Origin: Pseudomonas khorasanensis
GTDB lineage: Bacteria; Pseudomonadota; Gammaproteobacteria; Pseudomonadales; Pseudomonadaceae
Direction: 5' to 3'
Assembly: GCF_014268505.2 (NCBI RefSeq)
Contig: NZ_JABWQP020000004.1
Span: 310,001-374,000, forward strand
Length of the DNA stretch: 64,000 nucleotides
Shown: positions 20,241 through 29,081 of the stretch, piece after piece
How positions within the stretch are numbered: position 1 is the stretch's first letter
How the letters are laid out: each line of letters starts with the position of its first letter
Made by a program: the position numbers and the translations under genes
The notes under the pieces: model-generated
Told to the model about the DNA's origin: nothing
Database searches by the model: none
What the model saw: the letters and a program-made list of their open reading frames with translations, nothing else

Positions 20241-22154
20241 ATGTCCGTACGACGCACACGTAAAGACGATGGCAGCCAATGGACAGTTGCGGACAGCCGC
20301 AGCGTTTACGGGATCCGCCATTGGGGGGCCGGGTATTTCGCGATCAATGAAGCCGGTCGCGTCGAAGTTCGTCCGAACGGCCCGAACAGCTCGCCTATCG
20401 ATCTGTTCGAGCAAGTGGATCAACTGCGCAAGAGCGGTTTGTCCTTGCCGTTGCTGGTTCGTTTCCCCGACATCCTGCAAGACCGTGTCCGTCAGTTGAC
20501 CGGCGCCTTCGATTCCAACATCGAACGCCTGGAATACCAGAGCAAATACACCGCGCTGTACCCGATCAAGGTCAACCAGCAAGAAGCGGTGATCGAAAAC
20601 ATCATCGCCACCAAAGATGTTTCCATCGGTCTGGAAGCCGGCTCCAAGCCTGAGCTGCTGGCCGTGCTGGCATTGGCGCCGAAGGGCGGCACCATCGTCT
20701 GCAACGGTTACAAGGACCGCGAGTTCATTCGTCTGGCGCTGATGGGCCAGAAGCTCGGCCACAACGTGTTCATCGTCATCGAGAAAGAATCCGAAGTGGC
20801 GCTGGTGATCGAAGAAGCCGCTTCGCTGAAGGTCAAGCCGCAGGTCGGTTTGCGCGTGCGTCTGTCGTCGCTGGCCTCCTCGAAGTGGGCGGACACCGGT
20901 GGCGAGAAATCCAAATTCGGTTTGTCGGCGGCACAGTTGCTGTCGGTGGTCGAGCGTTTCCGTGGCGCCGGTCTGGATCAGGGTATTCGCTTGCTGCACT
21001 TCCACATGGGTTCGCAGATTGCCAACCTTGCTGACTATCAGCACGGCTTCAAAGAAGCGATCCGTTACTACGGCGAGTTGCGTAACCTCGGTCTGCCGGT
21101 CGATCACATTGACGTCGGCGGTGGCCTGGGCGTGGACTACGACGGTACGCATTCGCGCAACGCCAGTTCGATCAACTACGACATGGACGATTACGCCGGT
21201 GTCGTGGTCGGCATGCTCAAGGAATTCTGCGACGCGCAGAGTCTGCCGCATCCGCACATTTTCTCCGAAAGCGGCCGCTCGTTGACCGCGCACCACGCGA
21301 TGCTGGTGGTGCAGGTGACCGACGTCGAGAAACACAACGACGAAATCCCGCTGATCGAAAACAAGGAAAGCCTGCCGGAAACCGTGCAATGGCTGGTTGA
21401 CCTGCTCGGCCCGACCGACATCGAAATGGTCACCGAAACCTACTGGCGCGCCACGCATTACATGAGCGACGTGGCGGCGCAATACGCCGACGGCAAACTG
21501 ACCCTGGCGGAAAAAGCCCTGGCCGAGCAGTGCTACTTCGCTGTCTGCCGTCGCTTGCACAACTCGCTGAAAGCACGTCAGCGTTCGCACCGCCAGGTGC
21601 TCGACGAGCTCAACGACAAGCTGGCCGACAAATACATCTGCAACTTCTCGGTGTTCCAGAGCCTGCCGGATACCTGGGCGATTGATCAGGTGTTGCCGAT
21701 CATCCCGCTGCACCGTCTCGACGAAGAGCCGCTGCGACGCGCGGTGCTGCAGGACCTGACCTGCGACTCCGATGGCAAGATCAACCAGTACGTCGACGAG
21801 CAGAGCATCGAAACCAGTCTGCCGGTCCACGGTTTGAATGAAGGCGAAGATTACTTGCTGGGCGTGTTCCTGGTCGGCGCCTATCAGGAAATCCTTGGCG
21901 ACATGCACAACCTGTTCGGTGACACCGATTCGGTGAACATCTACCAGAACGCCGACGGCAGCGTGTACCACGCCGGCATCGAAACCCACGACACCATCGA
22001 AGACATGCTGCGTTACGTGCACTTGTCGCCGGAAGAACTGATGACCCACTACCGCGACAAGTGCGCCAGTGCCCGCATCAGTGCCAGCGAGCGCACGCAG
22101 TTCCTCGATGCCTTGCGTCTGGGCTTGACCCGCTCCTCCTATCTGTCTTCCTGA
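20241..22154 (+). CDS. speA: Biosynthetic arginine decarboxylase
   Basis: Converts arginine to agmatine, the first step of putrescine synthesis, using PLP. The 637 residues match the long biosynthetic family. The segment [16 protein letters not shown] holds the PLP Lys, and [20 protein letters not shown] and the active-site region around CDSDGKINQ are present. A GGGGA signal precedes the ATG. It stands alone behind a structured intergenic segment and may be followed by a weak terminator. Confidence 0.97.
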   Translation: MSVRRTRKDDGSQWTVADSRSVYGIRHWGAGYFAINEAGRVEVRPNGPNSSPIDLFEQVDQLRKSGLSLPLLVRFPDILQDRVRQLTGAFDSNIERLEYQSKYTALYPIKVNQQEAVIENIIATKDVSIGLEAGSKPELLAVLALAPKGGTIVCNGYKDREFIRLALMGQKLGHNVFIVIEKESEVALVIEEAASLKVKPQVGLRVRLSSLASSKWADTGGEKSKFGLSAAQLLSVVERFRGAGLDQGIRLLHFHMGSQIANLADYQHGFKEAIRYYGELRNLGLPVDHIDVGGGLGVDYDGTHSRNASSINYDMDDYAGVVVGMLKEFCDAQSLPHPHIFSESGRSLTAHHAMLVVQVTDVEKHNDEIPLIENKESLPETVQWLVDLLGPTDIEMVTETYWRATHYMSDVAAQYADGKLTLAEKALAEQCYFAVCRRLHNSLKARQRSHRQVLDELNDKLADKYICNFSVFQSLPDTWAIDQVLPIIPLHRLDEEPLRRAVLQDLTCDSDGKINQYVDEQSIETSLPVHGLNEGEDYLLGVFLVGAYQEILGDMHNLFGDTDSVNIYQNADGSVYHAGIETHDTIEDMLRYVHLSPEELMTHYRDKCASARISASERTQFLDALRLGLTRSSYLSS

Positions 22155-22172
22155 GACCTGATAGCGCTCCGG

Positions 22173-22244
22173 CCGGGTTGTCCGAATTCTTCCTGCAAGT
22201 TGTGGAAAGTTCGGGCAACCCGGTAGGACATCTCCTCTTTTTTT
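22173..22244 (+). terminator. Possible speA terminator
   Basis: CCGGGTTG at 22173 pairs with CAACCCGG ending at 22223, with extra pairing of CCGAA/TTCGG inside. A run of seven T follows 15 bases later. The loop is long and the T-run is displaced, so this is tentative. Confidence 0.4.
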
Positions 22245-22387
22245 CAGGAAATCCTTGGCTGTCACGGTCAGCAAACTCCTCCGGTCTGCTTTTCACGTAG
22301 GTCATTTCCTAAGTTGTACTTCACCTCTCTACTCGGCCATGCCTCTCGGCGAGAATCCCCGGCCGCCCCTCCTGTAGAGATCCGCCC

Positions 22388-23734
22388 ATGTTCGATCCAG
22401 TCAACGAGTCGTCGTTTCGTCTCGATGTAGCGGGTCTGTCCGACCCCTTCGAAGTTCTGGCCTTTACCGGAAGGGAAGCGCTCAGCGAACCCTTTACCTT
22501 CGAGATCGATGTCGTGATTGATGATCCTCATCTGGATCTCGCCGGCCTGCTGCACCGTTCGGCCTTTCTGTGTTTCGGCCCTGCTGGCCAAGGCGTGCAC
22601 GGGCAACTGCAGAGCCTTGTTCAGCACGAGCACGGCCACGGCCAGCGCTTGATCCGCGTGCGTTTTGAACCGAAGCTCGGCTGCCTCGACCTGCGCTTCA
22701 GCCAACGCATATTCAGCGGTCGCTCTGTCCCGCAGATCATTGAGCAGGTCCTTCGCGAGCATGGCATCGTCGGCCCGCAACGGCGTTTCGACCTGCACGG
22801 CGACTACCCGGCCCGCACTTTTTGCACGCAGTACCGCGAGTCTGATCTGCAACTGCTCCAGCGCCTGTGCGCAGAGGCCCGCATCCACTATTACTTCGAG
22901 CATCACCGCGACAGACATTGCCTGGTATTCGGTGACGATCCGACGAGAATGCCTCAAGCGGATGTCGCACAGTTCCAGGGGGAACAAGACCGGCGTTGCG
23001 TCACTCCAGCCGTGCGTCAATGGCAACTGCATGAAGACGTGCACTCCAGCCGACGAGGGCCCCATGCCGAAGGACACAGCGACTTGGCAGCTTTGCGCAG
23101 CGGCCAATGGTTGCCGCTGGACGGCCATGCCTTCCTCGAATGTAACCGGCCATGGTTGTTGACCCGCATCGAGCACCGCGCCGATCAGTCTCTCGAACCG
23201 CCTTACAGCAACCGACTGTTCGCTGCTGCGCAGGTCCCGGCCTGTGCGCCCGGTTCTACCCGACCCAAGCAGCGCATGCACAGCCTGCAACGGGCCTGGG
23301 TAGTTTCTGTCGATGAAGCGCAGCCGGATCGATCACGGCCGGTCGCGGTGCAATTCGACTGGCTTTATCAAGGCGAAGGCGCAGCGCCGAGTCATTGCTG
23401 GCTGCCGCTCGCGCCAAATCTGAGCGAGTTGCGCTCGGCGACACTGGCCGATGGTGTGGAGGTGGTGGTGAGTTTTCTCGAAGGCGATCCTGATCAACCG
23501 ATAGTCAGTGGCGTGCTTCAGGCTTGCGTGCTGCCAGAGGATGCGGCTGAGGGTGACCCGCCGTCACTGCTGCCGGAGCGATTGATGAGTGATGGGCTGC
23601 AACAATTGCTGCAGTCTGGCGAGCCTTTGTTGCTGCTGTGCCTGATGCCGGGCGGCGGCAGCTTCAACCATTGTGCTGAATCCGTGTGCAGTTGCCGGCT
23701 GCTCACTGCCCTCGATCAGAGCAGCGCAAGATGA
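22388..23734 (+). CDS. Short VgrG-type T6SS spike protein
   Basis: VgrG trimers form the tip of the type VI secretion needle. The N-terminal gp27-like half is clear (FEVLAFTGREALSEPFTFEI, then FCTQYRESDLQLLQRLCAEA and IHYYFEH), followed by a gp5-like OB segment (WLPLAPNLS..., GVEVVVSFLEGDPDQPIVSG). At 448 residues it stops soon after the OB fold and lacks most of the C-terminal needle repeat of usual VgrGs (600 or more). The next gene overlaps it by four bases and encodes an adaptor. No structural T6SS genes are in the window, so this is an orphan module. Confidence 0.85.
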   Translation: MFDPVNESSFRLDVAGLSDPFEVLAFTGREALSEPFTFEIDVVIDDPHLDLAGLLHRSAFLCFGPAGQGVHGQLQSLVQHEHGHGQRLIRVRFEPKLGCLDLRFSQRIFSGRSVPQIIEQVLREHGIVGPQRRFDLHGDYPARTFCTQYRESDLQLLQRLCAEARIHYYFEHHRDRHCLVFGDDPTRMPQADVAQFQGEQDRRCVTPAVRQWQLHEDVHSSRRGPHAEGHSDLAALRSGQWLPLDGHAFLECNRPWLLTRIEHRADQSLEPPYSNRLFAAAQVPACAPGSTRPKQRMHSLQRAWVVSVDEAQPDRSRPVAVQFDWLYQGEGAAPSHCWLPLAPNLSELRSATLADGVEVVVSFLEGDPDQPIVSGVLQACVLPEDAAEGDPPSLLPERLMSDGLQQLLQSGEPLLLLCLMPGGGSFNHCAESVCSCRLLTALDQSSAR

Positions 23735-24522
23735 GCGGCGCGGCGCTTGAGCCCATGGCGCAATGGCTGTTGCTCGATACTCCGGAGGCGTCACGAGCCT
23801 TGCTGACCCTGCGTCAGGGGTTTGCCGGTGTGGCACGGCACCGGTTGTTCGACGGCACTGAATTTCAGCCGGTCAGTGAGCACGGCCCGGTGCTGGTCGA
23901 TCTGCGCGACAGCCCGGCACTGACCGCGGTGTGCCTGCGCGACCCGGACACCTGGCGTGGCCTGTTGCTGAATTGCGAAATACCGGTTGCGCCGTTGCTC
24001 AGGCACTTGCAGCGCATGCTCACCGTCTCCTTCGGATTGAACCATCGGGCCTTGCTCAGCTATTACAACCGCCAGACCGCCAGCTACTTCTTCGACGCTT
24101 GTGACGCCGCGCAACTGAGTCGCTGGCTCGGACCGATCCGCCAGCTGCGATGGTTTGGCGGCACTTGGGCCGACCGCGCCATTGGCAGCCAGGGTTGGCA
24201 GCAACTGCGCAACCCCGGTCTGGCTGTCGAGCCACTGGGTATCGAAGAAAGCCTGACGCGGCGTCAGCGCGAACGCCTGCAAACCTGCTTGCTGGAGCAG
24301 CACATCTGGCGCTGGTGCCAGTCGCTGAACGCCGACTACCAGACGATGTGTGCGCATGTGCAACAAGGTCTGGCGCTGGGCTTCAATGATCGTGCTGTGC
24401 TCGATGGCTGGCTGTGGTTGCGCCTGCTTCATCCACGCGCCGCGCTGGTGGCGCCGCCGGCCGGTCTGACGCAGCAGGAGCGGCTCGACCATCTGCGTCG
24501 CCAGTGGGGCGCGCCCGGCTGA
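23731..24522 (+). CDS. DUF4123 T6SS effector adaptor (Tap/Tec-like)
   Basis: DUF4123 proteins load effectors onto a cognate VgrG. The N-terminal part (WLLLDTPEASRALLTL, GPVLVDLRD, LLRHLQRMLTV) and the aromatic centre (LLSYYNRQTASYFFD) are typical. The ATG at 23731 overlaps the vgrG stop (ATGA), meaning coupled translation. Usually an effector gene follows; here the next gene, 21 bases on, is a convergent MATE exporter. Either the effector was lost or it lies elsewhere. Confidence 0.85.
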   Translation: MSGAALEPMAQWLLLDTPEASRALLTLRQGFAGVARHRLFDGTEFQPVSEHGPVLVDLRDSPALTAVCLRDPDTWRGLLLNCEIPVAPLLRHLQRMLTVSFGLNHRALLSYYNRQTASYFFDACDAAQLSRWLGPIRQLRWFGGTWADRAIGSQGWQQLRNPGLAVEPLGIEESLTRRQRERLQTCLLEQHIWRWCQSLNADYQTMCAHVQQGLALGFNDRAVLDGWLWLRLLHPRAALVAPPAGLTQQERLDHLRRQWGAPG

Positions 24523-24543
24523 CGTCGCGCAAACACTGTGTGA

Positions 24544-25893
24544 CTAGTGAGCCTTGCCGTTGAACCAGCCATCGCTGCGTTTCAGCCACAAGGCTTGCGC
24601 GCCGAGGGTCACGCTGCGCAAGACCATGAACAGCAGGAACGATATCCACAGGCCATGGTTGCCCAGGCCCTGCAAGAACCAGGCGAAGGGCAGCAACAGC
24701 AGCACCGTCAACAGCATGCCGTTGCGCATTTCGCGCGCGCGGGTGGCGCCAATGAACAGGCCGTCGAGCAGATAACTCCAGACCGCAATCAGCGGCAGTA
24801 CGGCGAGGTACGGCAGGTAGACGAATGCCGTCTCGCGCACACTCTGGATGTCGGTCTGCATCTGAATGAACAGGTGGCCGGCGAGCAGAAACAATACGGC
24901 GAATCCAAGGCTGGCGATCAGTGACCAGCCGCCAGCCACCACCAATGAACGTCGCAGCGCGAGGCGATCCCGCGCGCCGATGGCATGGCCGCACAAGGCT
25001 TCAACAGCGTGGGCCAGGCCGTCCAGCGCATGGGCGGTCAGCAGCAGGCCATTGAGCAGCAGCGCGTTGGCCGCCACCGTCGCATCGCCCAGACGCGCAC
25101 CTTGCACGGTGATCAGGAAGAACACCGATTGCAGGGCGAGGCTGCGGATGAAGATGTCACGGTTGACGGCCAGCAGCGGGCGCCAGCTGTGCCAGCGCTT
25201 GAGCGCCGACCAGATGATGCGCCCGGGATAAGCGCGCAATGCCGTGCGCGTCAGTAACAGGCCGAGCAGGGCGCCGCTCCATTCGGCGATCACCGAAGCG
25301 CGCGCGGAACCGGTCACGCCCCAGTCCAGGCCGATAACGAACCACAGGTTGAGCACAATGTTGATCAGATTGGTGGTCAGCAGAATCGCCAAGGGCGCCC
25401 GGGCATTCTGCGTACCGAGGAACCAGCCGACCAGCGCATACGTTGCCAGCGCTGCGGGCAGGCCGAACAAACGGGTATGGAAAAACTCCCGGGTCAGATG
25501 ATCCAGCTCCGCCGACGGTTGCATGAAGTGCAACGCGACGCCGCTGAGCGGCACGCCTAGGCTGCCCAGCACAATGGCCAGCCCCATCGCCAGTAACAGG
25601 CTCTGCAACAGAATCTGGCGCAACGCCGCGCCATCGCTGCGCCCGGCGGCCTGCGCGGCAAAACCGGTGGTGCCCATGCGCAGAAAACCCATGGCCCAGG
25701 CCAGAAAGGTGTACAGGCTGGCGCCAACCGCCACCGCGCCCAGTTGATGGGCATGGGGCAGGTGGCCGATGACGGTGCTGTCGACCAGCGCCACCAGCGG
25801 CACGGAAATATTGGACAGGATCATGGGGGCTGCGAGCGCCCAGACCTTGCGGTGAGTCGGGCGGTCGCGCCAGTCGGTGATCAGAGTGGACAT
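24544..25893 (-). CDS. MATE family efflux transporter
   Basis: A 449-residue inner-membrane Na+ or H+ antiporter exporting drugs or metabolites. Twelve hydrophobic helices are expected; the MATE opening (VWALAAPMILSNISVPLVALVDSTVIGHL, read from about residue 17) resembles the DinF-like branch. The ATG at 25893 has an AAGGAG signal; the longer reading upstream runs through a palindromic repeat. It is convergent to the DUF4123 gene. The substrate is unknown. Confidence 0.9.
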   Translation of the reverse strand: MSTLITDWRDRPTHRKVWALAAPMILSNISVPLVALVDSTVIGHLPHAHQLGAVAVGASLYTFLAWAMGFLRMGTTGFAAQAAGRSDGAALRQILLQSLLLAMGLAIVLGSLGVPLSGVALHFMQPSAELDHLTREFFHTRLFGLPAALATYALVGWFLGTQNARAPLAILLTTNLINIVLNLWFVIGLDWGVTGSARASVIAEWSGALLGLLLTRTALRAYPGRIIWSALKRWHSWRPLLAVNRDIFIRSLALQSVFFLITVQGARLGDATVAANALLLNGLLLTAHALDGLAHAVEALCGHAIGARDRLALRRSLVVAGGWSLIASLGFAVLFLLAGHLFIQMQTDIQSVRETAFVYLPYLAVLPLIAVWSYLLDGLFIGATRAREMRNGMLLTVLLLLPFAWFLQGLGNHGLWISFLLFMVLRSVTLGAQALWLKRSDGWFNGKAH

Positions 25894-25940
25894 TCGGGCT
25901 CCTTGGGGGAGCGGGGATTGTAGCGATTCATGCCATTCAA

Positions 25941-26029
25941 TGTGGGAGCGAGCCTGCTCGTGAAGACTTACCGACCTTCGGCGAAGAGTTCGAGTATGCC
26001 GGCCATTCGCGATCGGGCTCGCTCCCACA
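25941..26029. repeat. Paired REP, diverged
   Basis: Inverted TGTGGGAGCGAGC units with somewhat degenerate inner arms, between the MATE gene and the small membrane protein gene. Confidence 0.8.
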
Positions 26030-26043
26030 GGAGGGCAGTGGTG

Positions 26044-26337
26044 TTAGTGGATGATCCAGCTCAACAACCACAGCCCCAGCAACAGCCAGATGATCCCGGC
26101 AATGATCGACGCATTCATGAACGCCCGGATCGCCGACCACAACAGCATCAGCCCGACTATCAGCGCAATGATGCTGATGATCGAGGTGTCCATGCCCAGC
26201 GTCCGGGACAGGCCCTCGACAAAATTGCCTCCGGCATTGCTCAGGATATTGAACAGGCCGCTGAGGCCATCGACGATAAACCGGATGACCGAACCCAGCG
26301 CCTGACCGAGCCATTCGAAAAAGCTTTCTACACGCAT
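26044..26337 (-). CDS. Small membrane protein, unknown function
   Basis: 97 residues: an N-terminal amphipathic helix (MRVESFFEWLGQALGSVIRF), a Gly/Asn-containing middle and two hydrophobic segments at the C-terminus (SIISIIALIVGLMLL and IIAGIIWLLLGLWLLSW). No family was recognised. It is flanked on both sides by paired REPs, so it seems to be transcribed on its own. Confidence 0.7.
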   Translation of the reverse strand: MRVESFFEWLGQALGSVIRFIVDGLSGLFNILSNAGGNFVEGLSRTLGMDTSIISIIALIVGLMLLWSAIRAFMNASIIAGIIWLLLGLWLLSWIIH

Positions 26338-26423
26338 GTGTGCATCCCTGATGAAAGAGCTGAGCCTTGGGCCACAACGAGGGTGGCCGAGTTCCCTGCA
26401 TGATAGTGGTTTTGCTCGACCTC

Positions 26424-26511
26424 TGTGGAAGCGAGCCTGCTCGCGAGCGCGCTGCGTCAGTCAAATCAGATCCGGATGATCCGCCGCCTTCGCGAGCAGG
26501 CTCGCTCCCAC
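26424..26511. repeat. Paired REP
   Basis: Inverted TGTGGAAGCGAGCCTGCTCGCGA and TCGCGAGCAGGCTCGCTCCCA type units sit 70 bases before the MazG-like gene. Confidence 0.85.
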
Positions 26512-26580
26512 GTTAGTTCACCAGCGGGCCTTGCCTTCAGCCCGCATCCCCCCGAAGCTATGCGCCTTCAGGAGAGCCCG

Positions 26581-26883
26581 ATGAACCTTGTTGAACTGAC
26601 CGAACGCCTGCACACCATTCGTGACCGCAATGACTGGCGGCAATTTCATAGCCCGAAAAACCTTGCCATGGCCGCCAGCGTCGAAATGGCCGAGCTGGTG
26701 GAGATTTTCCAATGGTTGACGGAAGACCAGTCGCGCCAGTTGCCGGCGGACAAACTCGCGCACGCAGGGCAGGAAGTCGGCGATATCGTTTTGTATCTGT
26801 TGCTGCTGTGCAGCGAGCTGGGGCTGGACATGAATGAAGTGGTGCGCAGCAAGCTGGCGGACAGCGAACGGCGGTTCAGCTGA
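26581..26883 (+). CDS. MazG-like nucleotide pyrophosphohydrolase
   Basis: A short (100-residue) all-alpha NTP pyrophosphohydrolase of the MazG/dCTPase-like group, expected to clean up non-canonical nucleotides. The metal-site pattern ExxE...ExxD is visible in SVEMAELVEIFQWL and GQEVGDIVLYLLLL. The ATG at 26581 has an AGGAGA signal. The cmoM-like start overlaps its stop by one base, so both are on one transcript. Confidence 0.88.
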   Translation: MNLVELTERLHTIRDRNDWRQFHSPKNLAMAASVEMAELVEIFQWLTEDQSRQLPADKLAHAGQEVGDIVLYLLLLCSELGLDMNEVVRSKLADSERRFS

Positions 26884-27632
26884 TGAGCGACCGTCATTTC
26901 GATCAGTTGGCCACGCGCTTCGCGGAGAAAATCTACGGCGGCGCCAAAGGGGCGATTCGCCTCGCCGTGTTACAGGCCGATCTGGCCGAGGCTTTGCCGG
27001 ATCGTCCGCTGCGGGTGCTGGATATCGGCGGCGGCCTGGGCCATATGTCGCTGTGGCTGGCCGAACGCGGCCATGACGTCACTTTCACCGAGCCGGCCGA
27101 GCCGATGCTTGAGGGCGCGCGTCAGCGTTTCGCCGACGCCGGGCAAACCGCGACGTTCATTCAGGCGCCATGGCAGGAGCTGCTTGGTCAGCTCACCGAA
27201 CCGTACGATCTGGTGATCTGCCACGCCGTGCTGGAATGGCTCGCCGAACCCCACGCCATCCTGCCGGTGCTGCACCAGTTGACCAGGCCCGGTGGCTGGC
27301 TGTCGCTGGCGTTCTACAACCGCGACGCATTGATTTACCGCAATCTGCTCAAGGGTCATTTCAAGAAAATGCGCAAAAACGTCATGGCTGGCGAAAAGCA
27401 GAGCCTGACTCCGCAGCAGCCCCTCGACCCACGGGAATTGGCAACGCAACTCGCCGGTCTGTGGCAGGTCGAAAGCCAAAGTGGCGTGCGGGTTTTTCAC
27501 GATTACATGCCGGTGGAATTCCAGGCCCGCGCCGAACTGGCGGACCTGCTGGAAATGGAACTTGCGCACCGTCGTCACCCAGGCTTCGCCGGGCTTGGGC
27601 GTTATTTGCACTGGATCTGCCGGCCGATCTGA
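26883..27632 (+). CDS. cmoM: tRNA 5-carboxymethoxyuridine methyltransferase, CmoM-like
   Basis: A class I SAM methyltransferase, 249 residues. The opening DRHFDQLATRFAEKIYGGAKG and the parts FHDYMP and LGRYLHWI match CmoM (formerly SmtA), which methylates cmo5U to mcmo5U at the tRNA wobble position. The SAM loop is VLDIGGGLGHMSLW; CHAVLEWLAEP is also typical. It is coupled to the MazG-like gene by a TGATG overlap. Confidence 0.88.
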   Translation: MSDRHFDQLATRFAEKIYGGAKGAIRLAVLQADLAEALPDRPLRVLDIGGGLGHMSLWLAERGHDVTFTEPAEPMLEGARQRFADAGQTATFIQAPWQELLGQLTEPYDLVICHAVLEWLAEPHAILPVLHQLTRPGGWLSLAFYNRDALIYRNLLKGHFKKMRKNVMAGEKQSLTPQQPLDPRELATQLAGLWQVESQSGVRVFHDYMPVEFQARAELADLLEMELAHRRHPGFAGLGRYLHWICRPI

Positions 27633-27644
27633 TCGGAGCACGAC

Positions 27645-28256
27645 ATGAAAGCTCACTGCGGGTTATTGCTGATGTGTCTGGGGTTGGCCGCTTGTCAGGG
27701 CAGCAACCCTTACGTGGCGCAGTCGCGACCCTTGCCACCGGCACCGCCGCAAGCCGCCACCACGTTCGACCGCAGCGCCTACCCGGCGGCGCCGCGTGAT
27801 TATGGGCGCTACCGCAATTGGGCCTGGCGCAACGGGCAGTTGCCACCGGGCACGGCATGGGCCGACTCGGCGCAGGTGGCCGAAGCGGTGAGCAACGCCC
27901 TCGATCAGCGTGGCTTGCGCCCGATGCGCGACAACCGCCCGGCCGACCTGCTGGTCAGCGCCGATCTGCGTCTGGAAACCCGTCTGCGTCAGGTCCGCGA
28001 CGACTACGGTTATCACGGCAGTTACGGCGGCTATGATCGTTATGGCCGCGGTTACGGCATGTACAACACGGTGCCGGTCATGCGCACCTATCAGGAGCAG
28101 GTTGTGGTGGTTCGGGTTGATCTGTTCGATGCCGGCAACGGTCAGCCGGTGTGGAGCGCCAGCGCCGAAACCGGCACCCAGGGCAATCAGATCGAGCGCG
28201 CCGATGCGATTCGCGAAGCTGTGGAAAAAGCCATGGCGGCGTATCCTCCCAGTTAA
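27645..28256 (+). CDS. DUF4136 lipoprotein
   Basis: A secreted lipoprotein: signal peptide ending in LGLAAC (lipobox), then a Pro/Ala-rich linker and the DUF4136 fold ([15 protein letters not shown] at the start, [10 protein letters not shown] in the middle). A Gly/Tyr-rich insert ([18 protein letters not shown]) lies at about 123-140. The function of the family is unknown. It follows cmoM by 12 bases and is followed by a second, related lipoprotein gene. Confidence 0.85.
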   Translation: MKAHCGLLLMCLGLAACQGSNPYVAQSRPLPPAPPQAATTFDRSAYPAAPRDYGRYRNWAWRNGQLPPGTAWADSAQVAEAVSNALDQRGLRPMRDNRPADLLVSADLRLETRLRQVRDDYGYHGSYGGYDRYGRGYGMYNTVPVMRTYQEQVVVVRVDLFDAGNGQPVWSASAETGTQGNQIERADAIREAVEKAMAAYPPS

Positions 28257-28297
28257 CTTTTCGTCAGCAGGTTCATGTCTTCAACCGGAGAAAAATC

Positions 28298-28855
28298 ATG
28301 TTCCGCCGTCTCGCTCTACTTGCTTTCACCGCGCTGCTCAGCGCCTGTGCCGCTAACCAGGTCAATCATGATTTCGATGCCAGCCGCGATTTTGCCGCCT
28401 ATCGCAGCTGGAGCTGGAAAGACCCGGCCCTGCAATACCGCCCCGATGATCCGCGAATCAAGAGTGACCTGACCGAACAGCGCATCCGCCAGGCTGTTTC
28501 CGACCAACTGGACCAGCGCGGTTTGCGCCCGGCCGCTGGCGGCGCAAAGGGTGACCTGAACGTGCAGACCTACCTGATCGTCGAAGATCGTCAACAACAA
28601 GTGACGACCAACTATGGCGGCGGTTGGGGTGGCCCGTGGAATGGCTACTGGGGCGCACCGATGTACAACGAAACGCGCAACATCACCTACAAGGTCGCCA
28701 CCGTTCAGATCGACCTGCTCGACGGCAAGGACGGCAAGCTGGTGTGGCGCGGCAGCGATGAGCAGATGCTCAGCAGCCGACCCAATCCGGCCGATCGCAG
28801 CACGGCCATTCGTGAAACCGTCGCGCGGATTCTGGCGAACTATCCACCGCGCTGA
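28298..28855 (+). CDS. Second DUF4136 lipoprotein
   Basis: Signal peptide with lipobox LLSAC, then DUF4136 with FAAYRSWSWKDPALQYRP and [15 protein letters not shown], clearly related to the gene just upstream (shared DQRGLRP and the C-terminal R.AI.E.V...L..YPP pattern). A Gly/Trp-rich stretch (GGGWGGPWNGYWG) replaces the Gly/Tyr insert. The ATG at 28298 has a CCGGAGA signal. The tandem pair suggests duplication. Confidence 0.87.
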   Translation: MFRRLALLAFTALLSACAANQVNHDFDASRDFAAYRSWSWKDPALQYRPDDPRIKSDLTEQRIRQAVSDQLDQRGLRPAAGGAKGDLNVQTYLIVEDRQQQVTTNYGGGWGGPWNGYWGAPMYNETRNITYKVATVQIDLLDGKDGKLVWRGSDEQMLSSRPNPADRSTAIRETVARILANYPPR

Positions 28856-28880
28856 ACCGCTCTGAAGCGGGCACCGTCCC

Positions 28881-28969
28881 TGTGGGAGCGAGCCTGCTCG
28901 CGAAGGCGGTGTGTCATTCAGCATTGAATCCTCTGGCACGACGCTTTCGCGAGCAGGCTCGCTCCCACA
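28881..28969. repeat. Paired REP
   Basis: Near-perfect inverted copies of TGTGGGAGCGAGCCTGCTCG lie behind the second DUF4136 gene. Confidence 0.9.
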
Positions 28970-29081
28970 GTGGCGGTGGTGACAGGAATGGCGCGACGCC
29001 AGCAGTCTCGACCGACCGCGTCTACACTCTTTTTCATTAACGGAGGTAGCGCTCGGCACTGCGCCGGCAAAGGAGTGCGCC

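Noticed and set aside
20226-22274. 682-residue open frame antisense to speA
   Set aside because: A GC-rich shadow of a well conserved gene; composition (many Val/Gln/Arg/His) is typical of antisense frames.
25894-26028. N-terminal extension of the MATE gene
   Set aside because: It reads through a REP pair; a strong AAGGAG signal marks the ATG at 25893.
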